The notes under the pieces are model-generated. The model searched no databases. It worked only from the letters and a program-made list of their open reading frames with translations, and was not told the DNA's origin. From the NCBI RefSeq assembly GCF_000419765.1, contig NZ_ATTQ01000009.1:1-64000 (forward strand): 64,000 nucleotides of DNA. The letters run 5' to 3'. Position 1 is the stretch's first letter; each line of letters begins with the position of its first letter. Below, piece after piece: positions 54,879-63,921 of the stretch. The DNA comes from Rhizobium mongolense USDA 1844 (lineage in GTDB: Bacteria > Pseudomonadota > Alphaproteobacteria > Rhizobiales > Rhizobiaceae). Made by a program: the position numbers and the translations under genes.

Positions 54879-55742
54879 TCAAACATCTAAGCTGCGATTA
54901 TGCAAGCCGAACTTCATGTTGCAGACAAAAAGCGTCGCAACCGTGAGATCGGCGGAGGTCCCGGGGTTGATATCCCTGTCCTTCAGCCGCCTGTCGAAGT
55001 CCAGCAGAATCTCTTCCCGGCTCGGCAAGCGCGTCTCATCCATCACCCGGCAGCGTATTGTGTCTGCCTCTTTCGCAATTTCGGCAGAGAGGTCGGTCCC
55101 GTGTTTGCGCCCGATATGACTGTCGGGAAACGAGGACAGGAAGTAAAGATAGACGAAGATTGTCGGCCACATGTCCTCTTCGCCGCGGGCGGCCGCTTCT
55201 CTCCACGCCGACAGGCCGCCGTTGAAGATGTCTTCAAAGCCGTTCGTATATTGTCGGGCGATCATGTCGCGGTCGGCCGCCATGGCCATGGCGTTGACGA
55301 GAGACACCGTCGGCTCGTCTCTGACGTCATGTTCTTCGGCGCTGCCGAGCCCTCCCGGGTTGGTGAGGCGGATTGCGGCGAAGACGTCGCGGGCATCGCC
55401 CGCATCCATGTCATCCAATGTCTGCGTGAGGTCCTTGCGTAAATCCCAAGACGTGCTCTCGGCCGCCTTGGCAAGCGGCGCGCAAAGCAGGAGGATGCCG
55501 AGATTGGTGTTCGTTCCCACGCTTTCGCGGGTGGCGGTTACCGCACGCAAAACACGCTGACCGACCGATGCAAGCGGTTCGGTGACCGATAGCGAGCTGA
55601 CGGCCGCACTTTGGAGGAATTGATCCGCCGTCATCCGGTGGCCGTCTGCGAAGCGATGCACGTTGCCCGGCTTCAAGGCATCGATCTCGGTGCGGCAGGC
55701 GTCGAGGTAGGCTGCCATGATCTCTTGCCGCGTCAGCGTCAT
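54879..55742 (-). CDS. CitG/MdcB-like (triphosphoribosyl-dephospho-CoA synthase family) protein of the H4MPT set
   Basis: A 287-residue helical protein of the CitG family: ALKPGNVHRFADGHRMTADQ, GTNTNLGILLLCAPLAKAAE, and SLVNAMAMAADRDMIARQYT. True CitG makes the prosthetic group of citrate or malonate lyase, but no lyase genes are near. This version recurs in bacterial H4MPT clusters and probably transfers a ribosyl or phosphoribosyl group during cofactor assembly; that is inference. The start overlaps the upstream ATP-grasp stop by 4 bases. Confidence 0.82.
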   Translation of the reverse strand: MTLTRQEIMAAYLDACRTEIDALKPGNVHRFADGHRMTADQFLQSAAVSSLSVTEPLASVGQRVLRAVTATRESVGTNTNLGILLLCAPLAKAAESTSWDLRKDLTQTLDDMDAGDARDVFAAIRLTNPGGLGSAEEHDVRDEPTVSLVNAMAMAADRDMIARQYTNGFEDIFNGGLSAWREAAARGEEDMWPTIFVYLYFLSSFPDSHIGRKHGTDLSAEIAKEADTIRCRVMDETRLPSREEILLDFDRRLKDRDINPGTSADLTVATLFVCNMKFGLHNRSLDV

Positions 55743-56671
55743 GCTGCAGGCCTTTCCTTTACGTCCGGGCTGAGAAGCGCGACCATTGCCTGAGCGATGC
55801 AATCGGCGACGCGGACGGGGACAACGGTTTGCAGGCCGGTCCAAGCCGGCATGCTGTTGACTTCCAGTACGAGAAGATTGCCTTCGCATCCCTGTACGAT
55901 ATCGATGCCCGCAAAGTCGGTTGCAACAGCGGCGGCAGCGGCAAGCGCAAGTTCGGCAAGCTTCGGGCGCAGCGGCCCGACGACCGGCTCGGCTTTCGCG
56001 CCGCGGGCGATATTGGTGATCCAGCCGTCGGCGCAACGGCCCATCATGCCGAGAATTTCACCATTGCTGACGAATATCCGGTAATCGCGATAGGGCGGTC
56101 CGGCACGCAGTACAAGGCGCTGCAGGTAATAGACATTGTCGACCTCGTCCGGGTCAGGCAGATCGTCGATCGAACGAATGAGCCTTATTCCGCGTCCCTG
56201 CGATCCAAAGAGCGGTTTCAGTACCAGGAGGCCATGCGGCACCTCGCGCTTAACGACGGTCCTGGCATTGGCGGGACCTTCCACTGCGAACGTTTCCGGC
56301 GTTGGCACTCCGGCCGCCGCAAGAAGAAACGTCGTCGTCGATTTGTCGACGCAACGCTCGATTGCTTTGGCGGAGTTCCAGACCGGCACGCCAAGCTGGG
56401 TCAGCGCGTGCAAGATGCCGAGACGGCGTGTGATCGCTTCGAAGCTGCCGCCGGAGATGGAGCGGACGATCACACCGGCCGGAAGGGCTCCATCAAGCGT
56501 CGGGATGGCAATGCCTGATGGATACCGGGTATCGAACGCGATATCGGCAAGCGGGCAGAATATCGTCTCCGCGCCGAGTTTTCCGAAGGCGCGACGCAAC
56601 TGTCTCACCTGGCGGTCTGGTTTGTCGGAAAGAATGAGAATTTTGTCTGAAATCACCGTCTGATCAACCAA
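55739..56671 (-). CDS. RimK/MptN-like ATP-grasp glutamate ligase
   Basis: A 310-residue ATP-grasp protein: LLVLKPLFGSQGRGIRLI (nucleotide loop), RAGPPYRDYRIFVSNGEILG and NLLVLEVNSMPAWTGLQ (magnesium site). RimK-like ligases add glutamate to cofactors (MptN, CofF), so it may add glutamyl groups to methylofuran or H4MPT. The start is not obvious: TTG at 56671 has GGAG exactly 7 bases upstream and overlaps the mch stop by 8 bases; GTG at 56704 is the longer option. Confidence 0.8.
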   Translation of the reverse strand: MVDQTVISDKILILSDKPDRQVRQLRRAFGKLGAETIFCPLADIAFDTRYPSGIAIPTLDGALPAGVIVRSISGGSFEAITRRLGILHALTQLGVPVWNSAKAIERCVDKSTTTFLLAAAGVPTPETFAVEGPANARTVVKREVPHGLLVLKPLFGSQGRGIRLIRSIDDLPDPDEVDNVYYLQRLVLRAGPPYRDYRIFVSNGEILGMMGRCADGWITNIARGAKAEPVVGPLRPKLAELALAAAAAVATDFAGIDIVQGCEGNLLVLEVNSMPAWTGLQTVVPVRVADCIAQAMVALLSPDVKERPAA

Positions 56672-57623
56672 GGGATTGCTCCAGCATTTCTCTGTTCCAT
56701 TCACCGGCGCGGAAGGTGTCGCCTGTCTCGACAGCCGTAACGATCACTTCGGCCGGGCTGAAGAGATGCGGATCAATCGCGTAGAAGTCGCCGTTGAATT
56801 TCTTGAAGATTTCCGCAAAAGGCTGCCCGTAGTCGCGTGACCTGCAGCTCGGCAGCTCTTCGGCGAGCGCGCGCGCGTCTGCCGCGCTGCCTAGGACGAA
56901 CAGCTGCACCAATCCGCCATAGATGATGGCATCGTTCGTCCGCCCCATGGCCTGCAGGAAGTCCGGATGAGGCGCTGGAACCGGCGCGCATCCCGTTCCG
57001 TCGACAATCGCGTCCAACGGAAAATTGAGGCTGTGGGCCTTGTGAAGAGCGACCTCCAGTGAGCGCCCGATAATCTGAACCGAGCCTGCAAGACTTTGCG
57101 TCGGCGCATAGATGAAGGTCAAAGCGTCAGGGCCCAGTCCTGTCGCCTTTGATACCTTCTCGACAACGGCTGGCGGCGGAGCCTTGTCCGTTTCAAGAAG
57201 AAGAACTGACGTCGAAGCATCGGTTTCGCTATAGGCAATTTCCTCGAAAAGCGGCTCCACGCGCGCCAGCAGACGCGCAGGGCCCGAGCCCATGGCGAAA
57301 TATTTCTCGTGCGAAAGCCGCCAACCCGCATACTGGCTGCCGAGGCAGGCAAGAACCGGTTGGGAGGAATGGACGGTAACGCTCAACGGCCACTTTTCGT
57401 TATGACGATCGAGCCCCATCGAGACCGTTCCCAGGCCACCCATGCAGATTTCCGCCATCCGCAGACCCACTTCGAGGCCCCCGGGGCTTGCCGCGCCGGC
57501 GTCGATGAGATGCTCTCCAAGAGAGCCGCGGCCATATGCGACGCCAAATCTTTCGTCGTCGGCAATGATCTGATCGATGATCCGTTGCGCATTCCTGTTG
57601 AGATGGGCCATTCCGTTCTTCAT
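56664..57623 (-). CDS. mch: Methenyl-tetrahydromethanopterin cyclohydrolase
   Basis: A 319-residue enzyme hydrolysing methenyl-H4MPT to formyl-H4MPT, the third pathway step. Recognised by LNRNAQRIIDQIIADDERFG, PGGLEVGLRMAEICMGGLG, VHSSQPVLACLGSQYAGW and GRTNDAIIYGG. The ATG at 57623 follows AAGGAGGAATTCCA. It overlaps the upstream ATP-grasp gene by 4 bases and the downstream one by 8 or more, so it is embedded in one operon with mtdB. Confidence 0.96.
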   Translation of the reverse strand: MKNGMAHLNRNAQRIIDQIIADDERFGVAYGRGSLGEHLIDAGAASPGGLEVGLRMAEICMGGLGTVSMGLDRHNEKWPLSVTVHSSQPVLACLGSQYAGWRLSHEKYFAMGSGPARLLARVEPLFEEIAYSETDASTSVLLLETDKAPPPAVVEKVSKATGLGPDALTFIYAPTQSLAGSVQIIGRSLEVALHKAHSLNFPLDAIVDGTGCAPVPAPHPDFLQAMGRTNDAIIYGGLVQLFVLGSAADARALAEELPSCRSRDYGQPFAEIFKKFNGDFYAIDPHLFSPAEVIVTAVETGDTFRAGEWNREMLEQSLG

Positions 57624-58771
57624 TGGAATTCCTCCTTCCAATGCTGCGCTACTTGGTTGACACGGCGTTTGACAGCGCGCTCTGCTGCGGAGGCGGATCG
57701 GGCATGCGCCAAGACAGTGCAAACCGGATCGCCGGGGCTGAGCGCCGAACCCGGCCTTTGATGGTCGGCCGTCAGGTTCGGCCATTTGACATCGGGAAAA
57801 CAGGAGATGGAACGAGACGTGTAGGCAATCGCCGCAGCCGCAGCCCCGCGATAGACTGGCACGTCGATCCTTTCCCCGCGCACGGCGCGCAGATGCTCAA
57901 TGAGGAGGGGTACGTTGTCGGTGTCGAAGATATCCAGCGTTGCGCCAGGCCGTGGGTTGATTTCGATGAGATGAAGCCCCTCCGGCCCATCTATGAAATC
58001 GGCGCTGCAAAGACCCACAAGGCTGCAGTGGCGCGTCAGCTTGTCGAGCCAGGAACCGATTTGCATTTTCTTTTGCCGGTCAAATCGCATGAGACGGACG
58101 GCGCCGCCATAACGAAATGGTGACGTTGGCGAAGGCGAAGACCATTGCCGGCTGACGCCGATGATGCGGGCGGCACCATTTTGGGCCAGGAAAAGAGCCG
58201 AGATGCTGCGGCCGGACATGCGCTGCTGATAATAGTAGCCTGGTTCGGCAGGCATCGTTGCGACCGGTCTGACATGCGATCCGCCGGCGCCGCCGCCAAG
58301 CTTCGCGAGCCAGCCCTGCGGTTTTTCTGGTGATGAGAACTGGATCGCCGGATGCGGGATGCCCAGGTTTCGGCAAAGTTGGGACAGGTTGGCGGGGTCC
58401 TTGATCGCCCGCACGGTGTCGGCGCTGTTGCCGGCAAGCGGAAACACTCGAGCGAGTGCGTCGATGACGTCGGGCTGACGTTCGAAGCCGGAGCCGTAGA
58501 CCAATGCGGCCGGTTCCTCGTCGCCCATAAGGCGCGACAATACGCCGATGATTTTCTCGCGGTCTATTCCCTCGCTAATACTGCCCGACAGGCGCGCCGT
58601 CCTCTCCGAAAGGGCGACCGTATCGCAATCGCAGAACAGATCGGCCACCAACGACCGATAGCCGGCACGGCGCGCTGCTGCGGCAAGTGACCGGCCGGAA
58701 ATGGCCGCGATCAGAATCGCAGGACTATTTTTCGATGCTGCGGGCAAGGGTAAAAGCATCCTGAAAATCAT
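57620..58771 (-). CDS. ATP-grasp ligase (MfnD-like, PF02655 type)
   Basis: A 383-residue ATP-grasp protein. The N-terminal 120 residues form a pre-ATP-grasp domain, KLGGGAGGSHVRP is the nucleotide loop, and HLIEINPRPGATLDIFD is the metal-binding end. MfnD in methanogens ligates glutamate to tyramine; in methylofuran-type cofactors the acceptor may be tyrosine. No decarboxylase (MfnA) gene is in this window, consistent with that. The start overlaps the mtdB 3' end by 47 bases or, at the second Met (58759), by 35. Confidence 0.8.
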   Translation of the reverse strand: MIFRMLLPLPAASKNSPAILIAAISGRSLAAAARRAGYRSLVADLFCDCDTVALSERTARLSGSISEGIDREKIIGVLSRLMGDEEPAALVYGSGFERQPDVIDALARVFPLAGNSADTVRAIKDPANLSQLCRNLGIPHPAIQFSSPEKPQGWLAKLGGGAGGSHVRPVATMPAEPGYYYQQRMSGRSISALFLAQNGAARIIGVSRQWSSPSPTSPFRYGGAVRLMRFDRQKKMQIGSWLDKLTRHCSLVGLCSADFIDGPEGLHLIEINPRPGATLDIFDTDNVPLLIEHLRAVRGERIDVPVYRGAAAAAIAYTSRSISCFPDVKWPNLTADHQRPGSALSPGDPVCTVLAHARSASAAERAVKRRVNQVAQHWKEEFQ

Positions 58772-59621
58772 AAATTACCGGTTTTTCAGCGCCGATCATC
58801 TGTTTGAACAGCCCCGATTGGGTCTTGTACTTGACATTGCCGATAGAAAGCGGACCGATGCCGACTGCGGCGGTTTGCCCGAGCGTGTCGGCTTTGGCAT
58901 GGACGGCCAGACCCTCGATGCCTGCCGGCGGCACGGCGTTGACATCTGCCGCAACAAGCAGATTTGCCGCCTGGCGCAGTTGTTCGGCAGAGATCACTTG
59001 GACGCCAGCCTTGGCCGCGGCCAGCACCACTTCGGCCTGGCGCAACAATTCCGTCTTCCGGTCTTCCGTCGAACCGTCCGCCGCTGTCACAGTGACGCCG
59101 AAGCGAGCCTTGATGGCCTCGGCGATGGCTTCGACACGCGAAATTCCGTCGTGACCGACCAACGTGACGTCTGCGCCCTCCTTGGCTGAGATCACGGCGG
59201 TACAGTAGCCGACGACGCCGGTCGCGCCGAAAATGCTCACTTTCGTTCCGGCCAGCTCACGATTGTGCAGTTTTCCAAGTGTTTTCTCGACTCTGGCGAC
59301 CATCGCTGCGGCGGTGGTAAACGAGCCGGCAGGATCGGCGAAGACAGAAACCTCGAAAGGGGGCACCATTGCCTGCTTTGCGGCATCGATCATGTCGAGT
59401 GCCAGGATCGTATCACGCCCGGCAATAAAAATGCCGGTGGCAACGCCTGCATCCGGCGGACGTGAGAAGACCGCATCCTGGACAAGGCCGGCGATGTCGG
59501 CGAGCGCCACGTCCGTGTAAGGAACGACATGGTCATAGCCCGCATCAAGGGCCATATTGACGTCGAACGGGCTCATCTGCCTCAATGGTGTAAGCATATG
59601 GAGAATGGTTTTCCGGCTCAT
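58725..59621 (-). CDS. mtdB: NAD(P)-dependent methylene-tetrahydromethanopterin dehydrogenase
   Basis: A 298-residue dehydrogenase oxidising methylene-H4MPT to methenyl-H4MPT. The N-terminal substrate domain starts MSRKTILHMLTPLRQMSPFD and DAGYDHVVPYTDVALADI; the Rossmann fold begins near residue 125 with KVSIFGATGVVGYCTAVISA. It resembles MtdB (H4MPT-specific) more than MtdA, and lies in the same operon as mch and mptG. Confidence 0.93.
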   Translation of the reverse strand: MSRKTILHMLTPLRQMSPFDVNMALDAGYDHVVPYTDVALADIAGLVQDAVFSRPPDAGVATGIFIAGRDTILALDMIDAAKQAMVPPFEVSVFADPAGSFTTAAAMVARVEKTLGKLHNRELAGTKVSIFGATGVVGYCTAVISAKEGADVTLVGHDGISRVEAIAEAIKARFGVTVTAADGSTEDRKTELLRQAEVVLAAAKAGVQVISAEQLRQAANLLVAADVNAVPPAGIEGLAVHAKADTLGQTAAVGIGPLSIGNVKYKTQSGLFKQMIGAEKPVIYDFQDAFTLARSIEK

Positions 59622-59635
59622 TTGGCTCGCCTTCT

Positions 59636-60619
59636 CTAGTATGTTTCCCGACCCAGTTCGAACTGCTGCGGGGCCCTCGTTCGCGCGATCTGCGCCCCCT
59701 CATTTCTGCCGGCGACGATGCGGATTGTCGTTTGCGTGTCCATTAGCGCGGCGGAAGCGACGATCCGCTCGGCAGTCGCCTGAGATGAGGCAAAGGCAAA
59801 TCCGGTCGGTCCCCAGGAACTTTGCCCGATGCCGACGGCTCCGCATTCGGCAAGCCTTGCGAGCGTTCTTTCGACCGCCGGACTGGTAAAACGGCCGCCT
59901 TGCGCCGGTGCAAAATAATCGCCCAGCGTTTGCTGGATTGCCGTCACCGCATTGCCGAAAGTCGCAATGTCCTTTTCGATCGCGGCGGGCATGATCTCCA
60001 TCAGCACATGGCGGCAGATCGAAGCCGAGCCGGCTGCAGGAAACGGCGCCAGCGCGCGGAATGCCTTGATTTCGGCGTCTCCGTGAATTCCGTGGGCACG
60101 GCTGTCCAGAACGAGAATGATGCGCCACTCGCTCGGAAACGGAATGCGGGAAATGACGGTCGGGGTCAGATCGTCCCTGGCCTTGCCCGCATCGAAGATA
60201 AGACCGCCTTCCTCGAAGGCCGCGATGCCGATTCCCGATCGTGCGCCGCGCCCCAGGAAGGCCGCATCTTCGCGGATGTGGAACGGCAAATCATGCAAGC
60301 TTCGAAGCGCTGCGGAAACGGCGAGCGCCAGCTGGGTTCCAGACCCCAACCCGGCATGGGCCGGGATTGTCTCTCGAACCATCACCCGGTGATGGCCTGA
60401 AAGCTTGAGACGAGACCGCAGGGCCGTAAGGTGAGCAAAAAGCCGGGCGCTCTCGGGTCCATGGACGCTGGTCTCGGCTGCCCGCGAGATCTCCAGCCGC
60501 GTCGATATGCCGTCCAGCGGCAAACCGATACTGCCGAAACGCGAGCTGTCCTTGCCAGGGATGTCCAGGAATCCGAGGTGCAAGCGTCCAGGAACTTGAA
60601 TGGAGACGGAGTCCGACAT
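59636..60619 (-). CDS. mptG: Beta-ribofuranosylaminobenzene 5'-phosphate synthase (beta-RFAP synthase)
   Basis: A 327-residue GHMP-kinase-fold protein. PAHAGLGSGTQLALAVSAAL at about 85-104 is the family's glycine-rich motif. The enzyme condenses p-aminobenzoate with PRPP, the first committed step to methanopterin, and is the accepted marker of H4MPT synthesis in bacteria. It is first in a minus-strand operon with mtdB, ATP-grasp, mch, RimK-like and CitG-like genes, and divergent from the dehydratase gene at 60734. Confidence 0.93.
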   Translation of the reverse strand: MSDSVSIQVPGRLHLGFLDIPGKDSSRFGSIGLPLDGISTRLEISRAAETSVHGPESARLFAHLTALRSRLKLSGHHRVMVRETIPAHAGLGSGTQLALAVSAALRSLHDLPFHIREDAAFLGRGARSGIGIAAFEEGGLIFDAGKARDDLTPTVISRIPFPSEWRIILVLDSRAHGIHGDAEIKAFRALAPFPAAGSASICRHVLMEIMPAAIEKDIATFGNAVTAIQQTLGDYFAPAQGGRFTSPAVERTLARLAECGAVGIGQSSWGPTGFAFASSQATAERIVASAALMDTQTTIRIVAGRNEGAQIARTRAPQQFELGRETY

Positions 60620-60733
60620 CGGTTCTATTTCTGAACTTTTTGATAATCGGGCCCTGAGTTATGTTATCGTATTTTACTACCAGCGCAAGTCTGGGTGACG
60701 AACCGGGAGAAAAGAACCAAAGGAGCAGCCGCG

Positions 60734-61126
60734 ATGAGCGAGGAGACGGAACGGAAGCGGGAGCGCGTTTATTCCGAGGACGAAATCGTTTCGAAGCTGC
60801 AGGCGGAGCTTCCGCTTTGGCGCTACGAAAACGGCTGGATTCGCCGCAGATACAAAACGCACAATTGGAAATCCACCCTTATGGTCATCAACACGGTTGG
60901 ACACCTGGCAGAGGCGGCCTGGCACCATCCCGATCTCAAGGCATCCTATGCGTGGGTGGAGGTGTTGTTGATGAACCATGCCGCCAAAGGCGTGACCGAC
61001 AAGGATTTCGAACTCGCCAAAAAGATTGAGGACGTCGTCCAATGGCAGCCCGGTAAGGCGGACGGTGCTCTCGAAGGCACGCCCAATGCCGATCAGCGAT
61101 TTGCTTACCTGAAATATGATAGCTGA
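60734..61126 (+). CDS. Pterin-4a-carbinolamine dehydratase-like protein
   Basis: A 130-residue PCD/DCoH-fold protein with the active-site set H64-H65-P-D67 and H82 (AEAAWHHPDLKASYAWVEVL, LMNHAAKGVTD). In aromatic amino acid hydroxylation PCD dehydrates carbinolamine, but no hydroxylase is nearby. Copies inside bacterial H4MPT clusters are thought to act on methanopterin intermediates; the role is not settled. AAAGGAG precedes the ATG. fhcB follows 81 bases later. Confidence 0.88.
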   Translation: MSEETERKRERVYSEDEIVSKLQAELPLWRYENGWIRRRYKTHNWKSTLMVINTVGHLAEAAWHHPDLKASYAWVEVLLMNHAAKGVTDKDFELAKKIEDVVQWQPGKADGALEGTPNADQRFAYLKYDS

Positions 61127-61207
61127 GCCGTATTTTTCGTCGGATGGACTTCACATTTGACGAAGAACAGATAAATTCACGACGGCACCAGAAAGTTTCG
61201 GAGTGTG

Positions 61208-62293
61208 ATGGTTGCATGGATCGGCAGCCAAACAGTTCCTTTGCCAACTGCAATTGAGCAGGTGGCAAAGCTTCTGGCAAAGAGCCGCTGCCCGGTATTT
61301 TCCATTGAATCGGATGTCCATGGCTCCCGCAGCCTGATTGCGCTGGCGGAGCGGGTCGGGGCGACCTATGACCACGTGAATGGCCGAAACCTTCTTCATG
61401 AAGTGGCACTTCACACGGATATCGGCGGTTTTTTCGCAACGGCGACGGAAGTGCGGCGCCGCGCCGACCTGATCATCATCGTGGGCGACATTGCCGCGGC
61501 TCATCACGATCTCATTTTATCGCTTGCGTCAACGGCGGCGGATCTTTCGTCGTCAAGCCGAAGGCGTTGGCTTCACATCAAAGGCAAGGCGCCGGCAGCC
61601 GCTGGCGAACCTCTGCGGCGTTTGAAGGCGATCGAAGTGGGCTCGTCCGATTTTCCCATCGATGCCGTGCTCGGAAGCCTCAGGGCGATGCTGGCTGGAA
61701 GAAAAACATCCGCCCCTCTCGCCAATATCGATGCCTTCTTAAGCGAAATGGCGAGCGCGCGTTTTCCCGTCTTCGTCTTCTCCCATCTCAACGACCCGGC
61801 CAGTCTGGTGATGCTGCAAGGCATGCTGGCAGACATTAACAGAGCCCGGCGGGCGACGGCTCTTTTCCTGCCGTCCGACGACGACGCCTGGGGCATGGTC
61901 TTGGCATCGACCTGGATGACGGGCTTTGCGCCGCGAACAAGCTTTTCGACCGGCTCACCCGTCCATGACCCGTGGCTTTTCGACATCGAACGGATGATTG
62001 CAGATAAGGAGGCGGATCTGCATATGTGGGTATCGGAGCGTGACGAGGCGCGTCCGCCGAAACGCAGCCGAGTGCCCACCGTCGCGCTGGTGAGGAGTGA
62101 ACGGCCCGCCGCCGGCGCGTTGGTCACCGTTCGTATCGGCAAGGCTGGTCTTGACCATGACGGCGTCGTCTATTCGAGCCGCATCGGAACCCTAAGATCC
62201 GTTGCCGCAACGGCGCCTTCGGCTCTCCCCAGCATTTACGCAATCGTCGGGCAACTCGAGCATGCCCTGCAGGGAGAGGGGTTGCCGTCATGA
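61208..62293 (+). CDS. fhcB: Formyltransferase/hydrolase complex subunit B (FwdB/FmdB homologue)
   Basis: A 361-residue relative of formylmethanofuran dehydrogenase subunit B. In bacterial Fhc this subunit has lost the tungsten/molybdenum redox function and serves a structural role in the complex that moves the formyl group from H4MPT to methylofuran and hydrolyses it to formate. Landmarks: KSRCPVFSIESDVHGSRSLI, ATYDHVNGRNLLHEVALHTD and GSPVHDPWLFDIERMI. ATG at 61208 is preferred over GTG at 61205. Its stop overlaps the fhcA start. Confidence 0.92.
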   Translation: MVAWIGSQTVPLPTAIEQVAKLLAKSRCPVFSIESDVHGSRSLIALAERVGATYDHVNGRNLLHEVALHTDIGGFFATATEVRRRADLIIIVGDIAAAHHDLILSLASTAADLSSSSRRRWLHIKGKAPAAAGEPLRRLKAIEVGSSDFPIDAVLGSLRAMLAGRKTSAPLANIDAFLSEMASARFPVFVFSHLNDPASLVMLQGMLADINRARRATALFLPSDDDAWGMVLASTWMTGFAPRTSFSTGSPVHDPWLFDIERMIADKEADLHMWVSERDEARPPKRSRVPTVALVRSERPAAGALVTVRIGKAGLDHDGVVYSSRIGTLRSVAATAPSALPSIYAIVGQLEHALQGEGLPS

Positions 62294-63921
62294 TGATCCG
62301 TCTTGCAGGTGGGGAAGTGGTGGATCCGGTCAATGGTCCGACCGGCAATCGCGACGTCTGGATCAAGGATGGCGTCATCATCGAAAAGCCGGTCTCAAAG
62401 AGGGCCGACAAAACCTATGACGTTTCCGGCTGCCTCGTCATGGCCGGTGCAATAGACATCCACTCGCATATCGGCGGCGGCAACGTCAATACGGCCCGAC
62501 TTCTGTTGCCCGAACAACATGCCGCGCACCTCAAACGGCCGTTGCACACGCCGCTTTCAAACGCCGGGTGGTCTACTTTCAACACGGGATGCCTTTACGC
62601 TCAGATGGGTTTTACCACCGTGGTAGAGCCAGCCATGTCGCCTTCGAACGCGCTTCATACCCATATGGAGCTTGCCGACATCCCGATCATCGACAAGGCA
62701 ACGCTTGCAATCCTCGGCAATGACGATTTCCTTCTGTCGATGATCAGGGACAACGCCTCGTCGGCGATGATCGACGATTACGTGGGTTGGACCGTTTCGA
62801 CGGCAAGATCGCTCGGCGTGAAGGTGATCAATGCAGGCGCAGCCGCCGCCTTCAAGGAAAACATCCGCAGCTTCGCCTTCGACGACGTCGTGCCATCCTA
62901 CGGTGTCACTTCCCGCAAGATCGTCGAGACGCTGCAGTCCGCCGTCGGCCGTCTGGGCATTCCTCACCCTCTCCATGTCCATGCCAATAACCTTGGCATC
63001 GCCGGTAACGCCGTAACGGCTGCTGAGACAATTCGCGCCTCGCAAGGCCAACCAATCCATCTCGCGCACCTGCAGTTTTATGGTTACGGCACCGAAGGCA
63101 AACGCGGCTTTTCCTCCGAGGCTGCCCGTCTTGCCGATCTGGTCAACAGCACGGAAAACGTGACGATCGACGTCGGCCAGGTGATGTTCGGCCAGACGGT
63201 GACAATCTCATCCGACGTCATAAGGCAGTATTCCGGAATGCGAACGGCAAGTCCGAAAAAGTCCATTCTCTTCGACGGCGACGGAAACGGCGGCGGCATT
63301 GTCCCCTATCGCTATCGCAAGGACTACTATGGTTCGCTGCAATGGGCGGTGGGGCTCGAGCTGTTCTTGCTGATCAACGACCCATGGCGGGTTTTCTTCA
63401 CCACCGACCATCCGAACGGCGCCCCCTTCACGGCCTATCCGGAATTGTTCGAGTTGCTGATGCGTCGCGATGTCCGCAATGCCAAGATGGACGAGCTCGA
63501 CCGCTCTGCGCTGGAACTTACCACACTCGCCTCGATCTCCCGCGAATATACGCTTGAGGAGGTTGCGGTCATGACGCGAGCAGCGCCGGCGAGGCTGCTT
63601 GGCCTCGATGACCGTGGGCACCTCGGCCCCGGCGCAATCGCGGATATCGCCGTCTACCGGAAAGGGCAGGATGTCCAAAGGATGTTCCGCGATGCGGCTC
63701 TGGTGTTCAAGAACGGCGACCTGGTCGTCGAGGACGGCGTCGTCACGCACTATCGTTGGGGAAAGACGGTGCATCTCAATTTACCGCCCGACAAGGGCAT
63801 CACCAAGCGCATGCAAGCCTATCACGAAAATCGCTACGGGCTGTCGCTCGACTGGTTCACCTTTCCGGATTCAGCGATTTGTCGCGAAAACCCTTTTGCG
63901 GAGGTCGCATGCAGGAGCTGA
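62290..63921 (+). CDS. fhcA: Formyltransferase/hydrolase complex subunit A (FwdA/FmdA homologue)
   Basis: A 543-residue amidohydrolase-superfamily subunit that hydrolyses formyl-methylofuran to formate. The HxH metal motif is H58-S-H60 in GAIDIHSHIGGG; further landmarks are FTTVVEPAMSPSNALHTHME, HVHANNLGIAGN, HLAHLQFYGYGTEG and TTDHPNGAPFTAYPEL. The start overlaps the fhcB stop by 4 bases and the end overlaps the fhcD start, giving the order fhcB-fhcA-fhcD. Confidence 0.96.
   Translation: MMIRLAGGEVVDPVNGPTGNRDVWIKDGVIIEKPVSKRADKTYDVSGCLVMAGAIDIHSHIGGGNVNTARLLLPEQHAAHLKRPLHTPLSNAGWSTFNTGCLYAQMGFTTVVEPAMSPSNALHTHMELADIPIIDKATLAILGNDDFLLSMIRDNASSAMIDDYVGWTVSTARSLGVKVINAGAAAAFKENIRSFAFDDVVPSYGVTSRKIVETLQSAVGRLGIPHPLHVHANNLGIAGNAVTAAETIRASQGQPIHLAHLQFYGYGTEGKRGFSSEAARLADLVNSTENVTIDVGQVMFGQTVTISSDVIRQYSGMRTASPKKSILFDGDGNGGGIVPYRYRKDYYGSLQWAVGLELFLLINDPWRVFFTTDHPNGAPFTAYPELFELLMRRDVRNAKMDELDRSALELTTLASISREYTLEEVAVMTRAAPARLLGLDDRGHLGPGAIADIAVYRKGQDVQRMFRDAALVFKNGDLVVEDGVVTHYRWGKTVHLNLPPDKGITKRMQAYHENRYGLSLDWFTFPDSAICRENPFAEVACRS

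Noticed and set aside
60640-60669. TTGATA with a TTATCG-like hexamer before the dehydratase gene
   Set aside because: Spacing and -10 match are poor; not enough to call a promoter.
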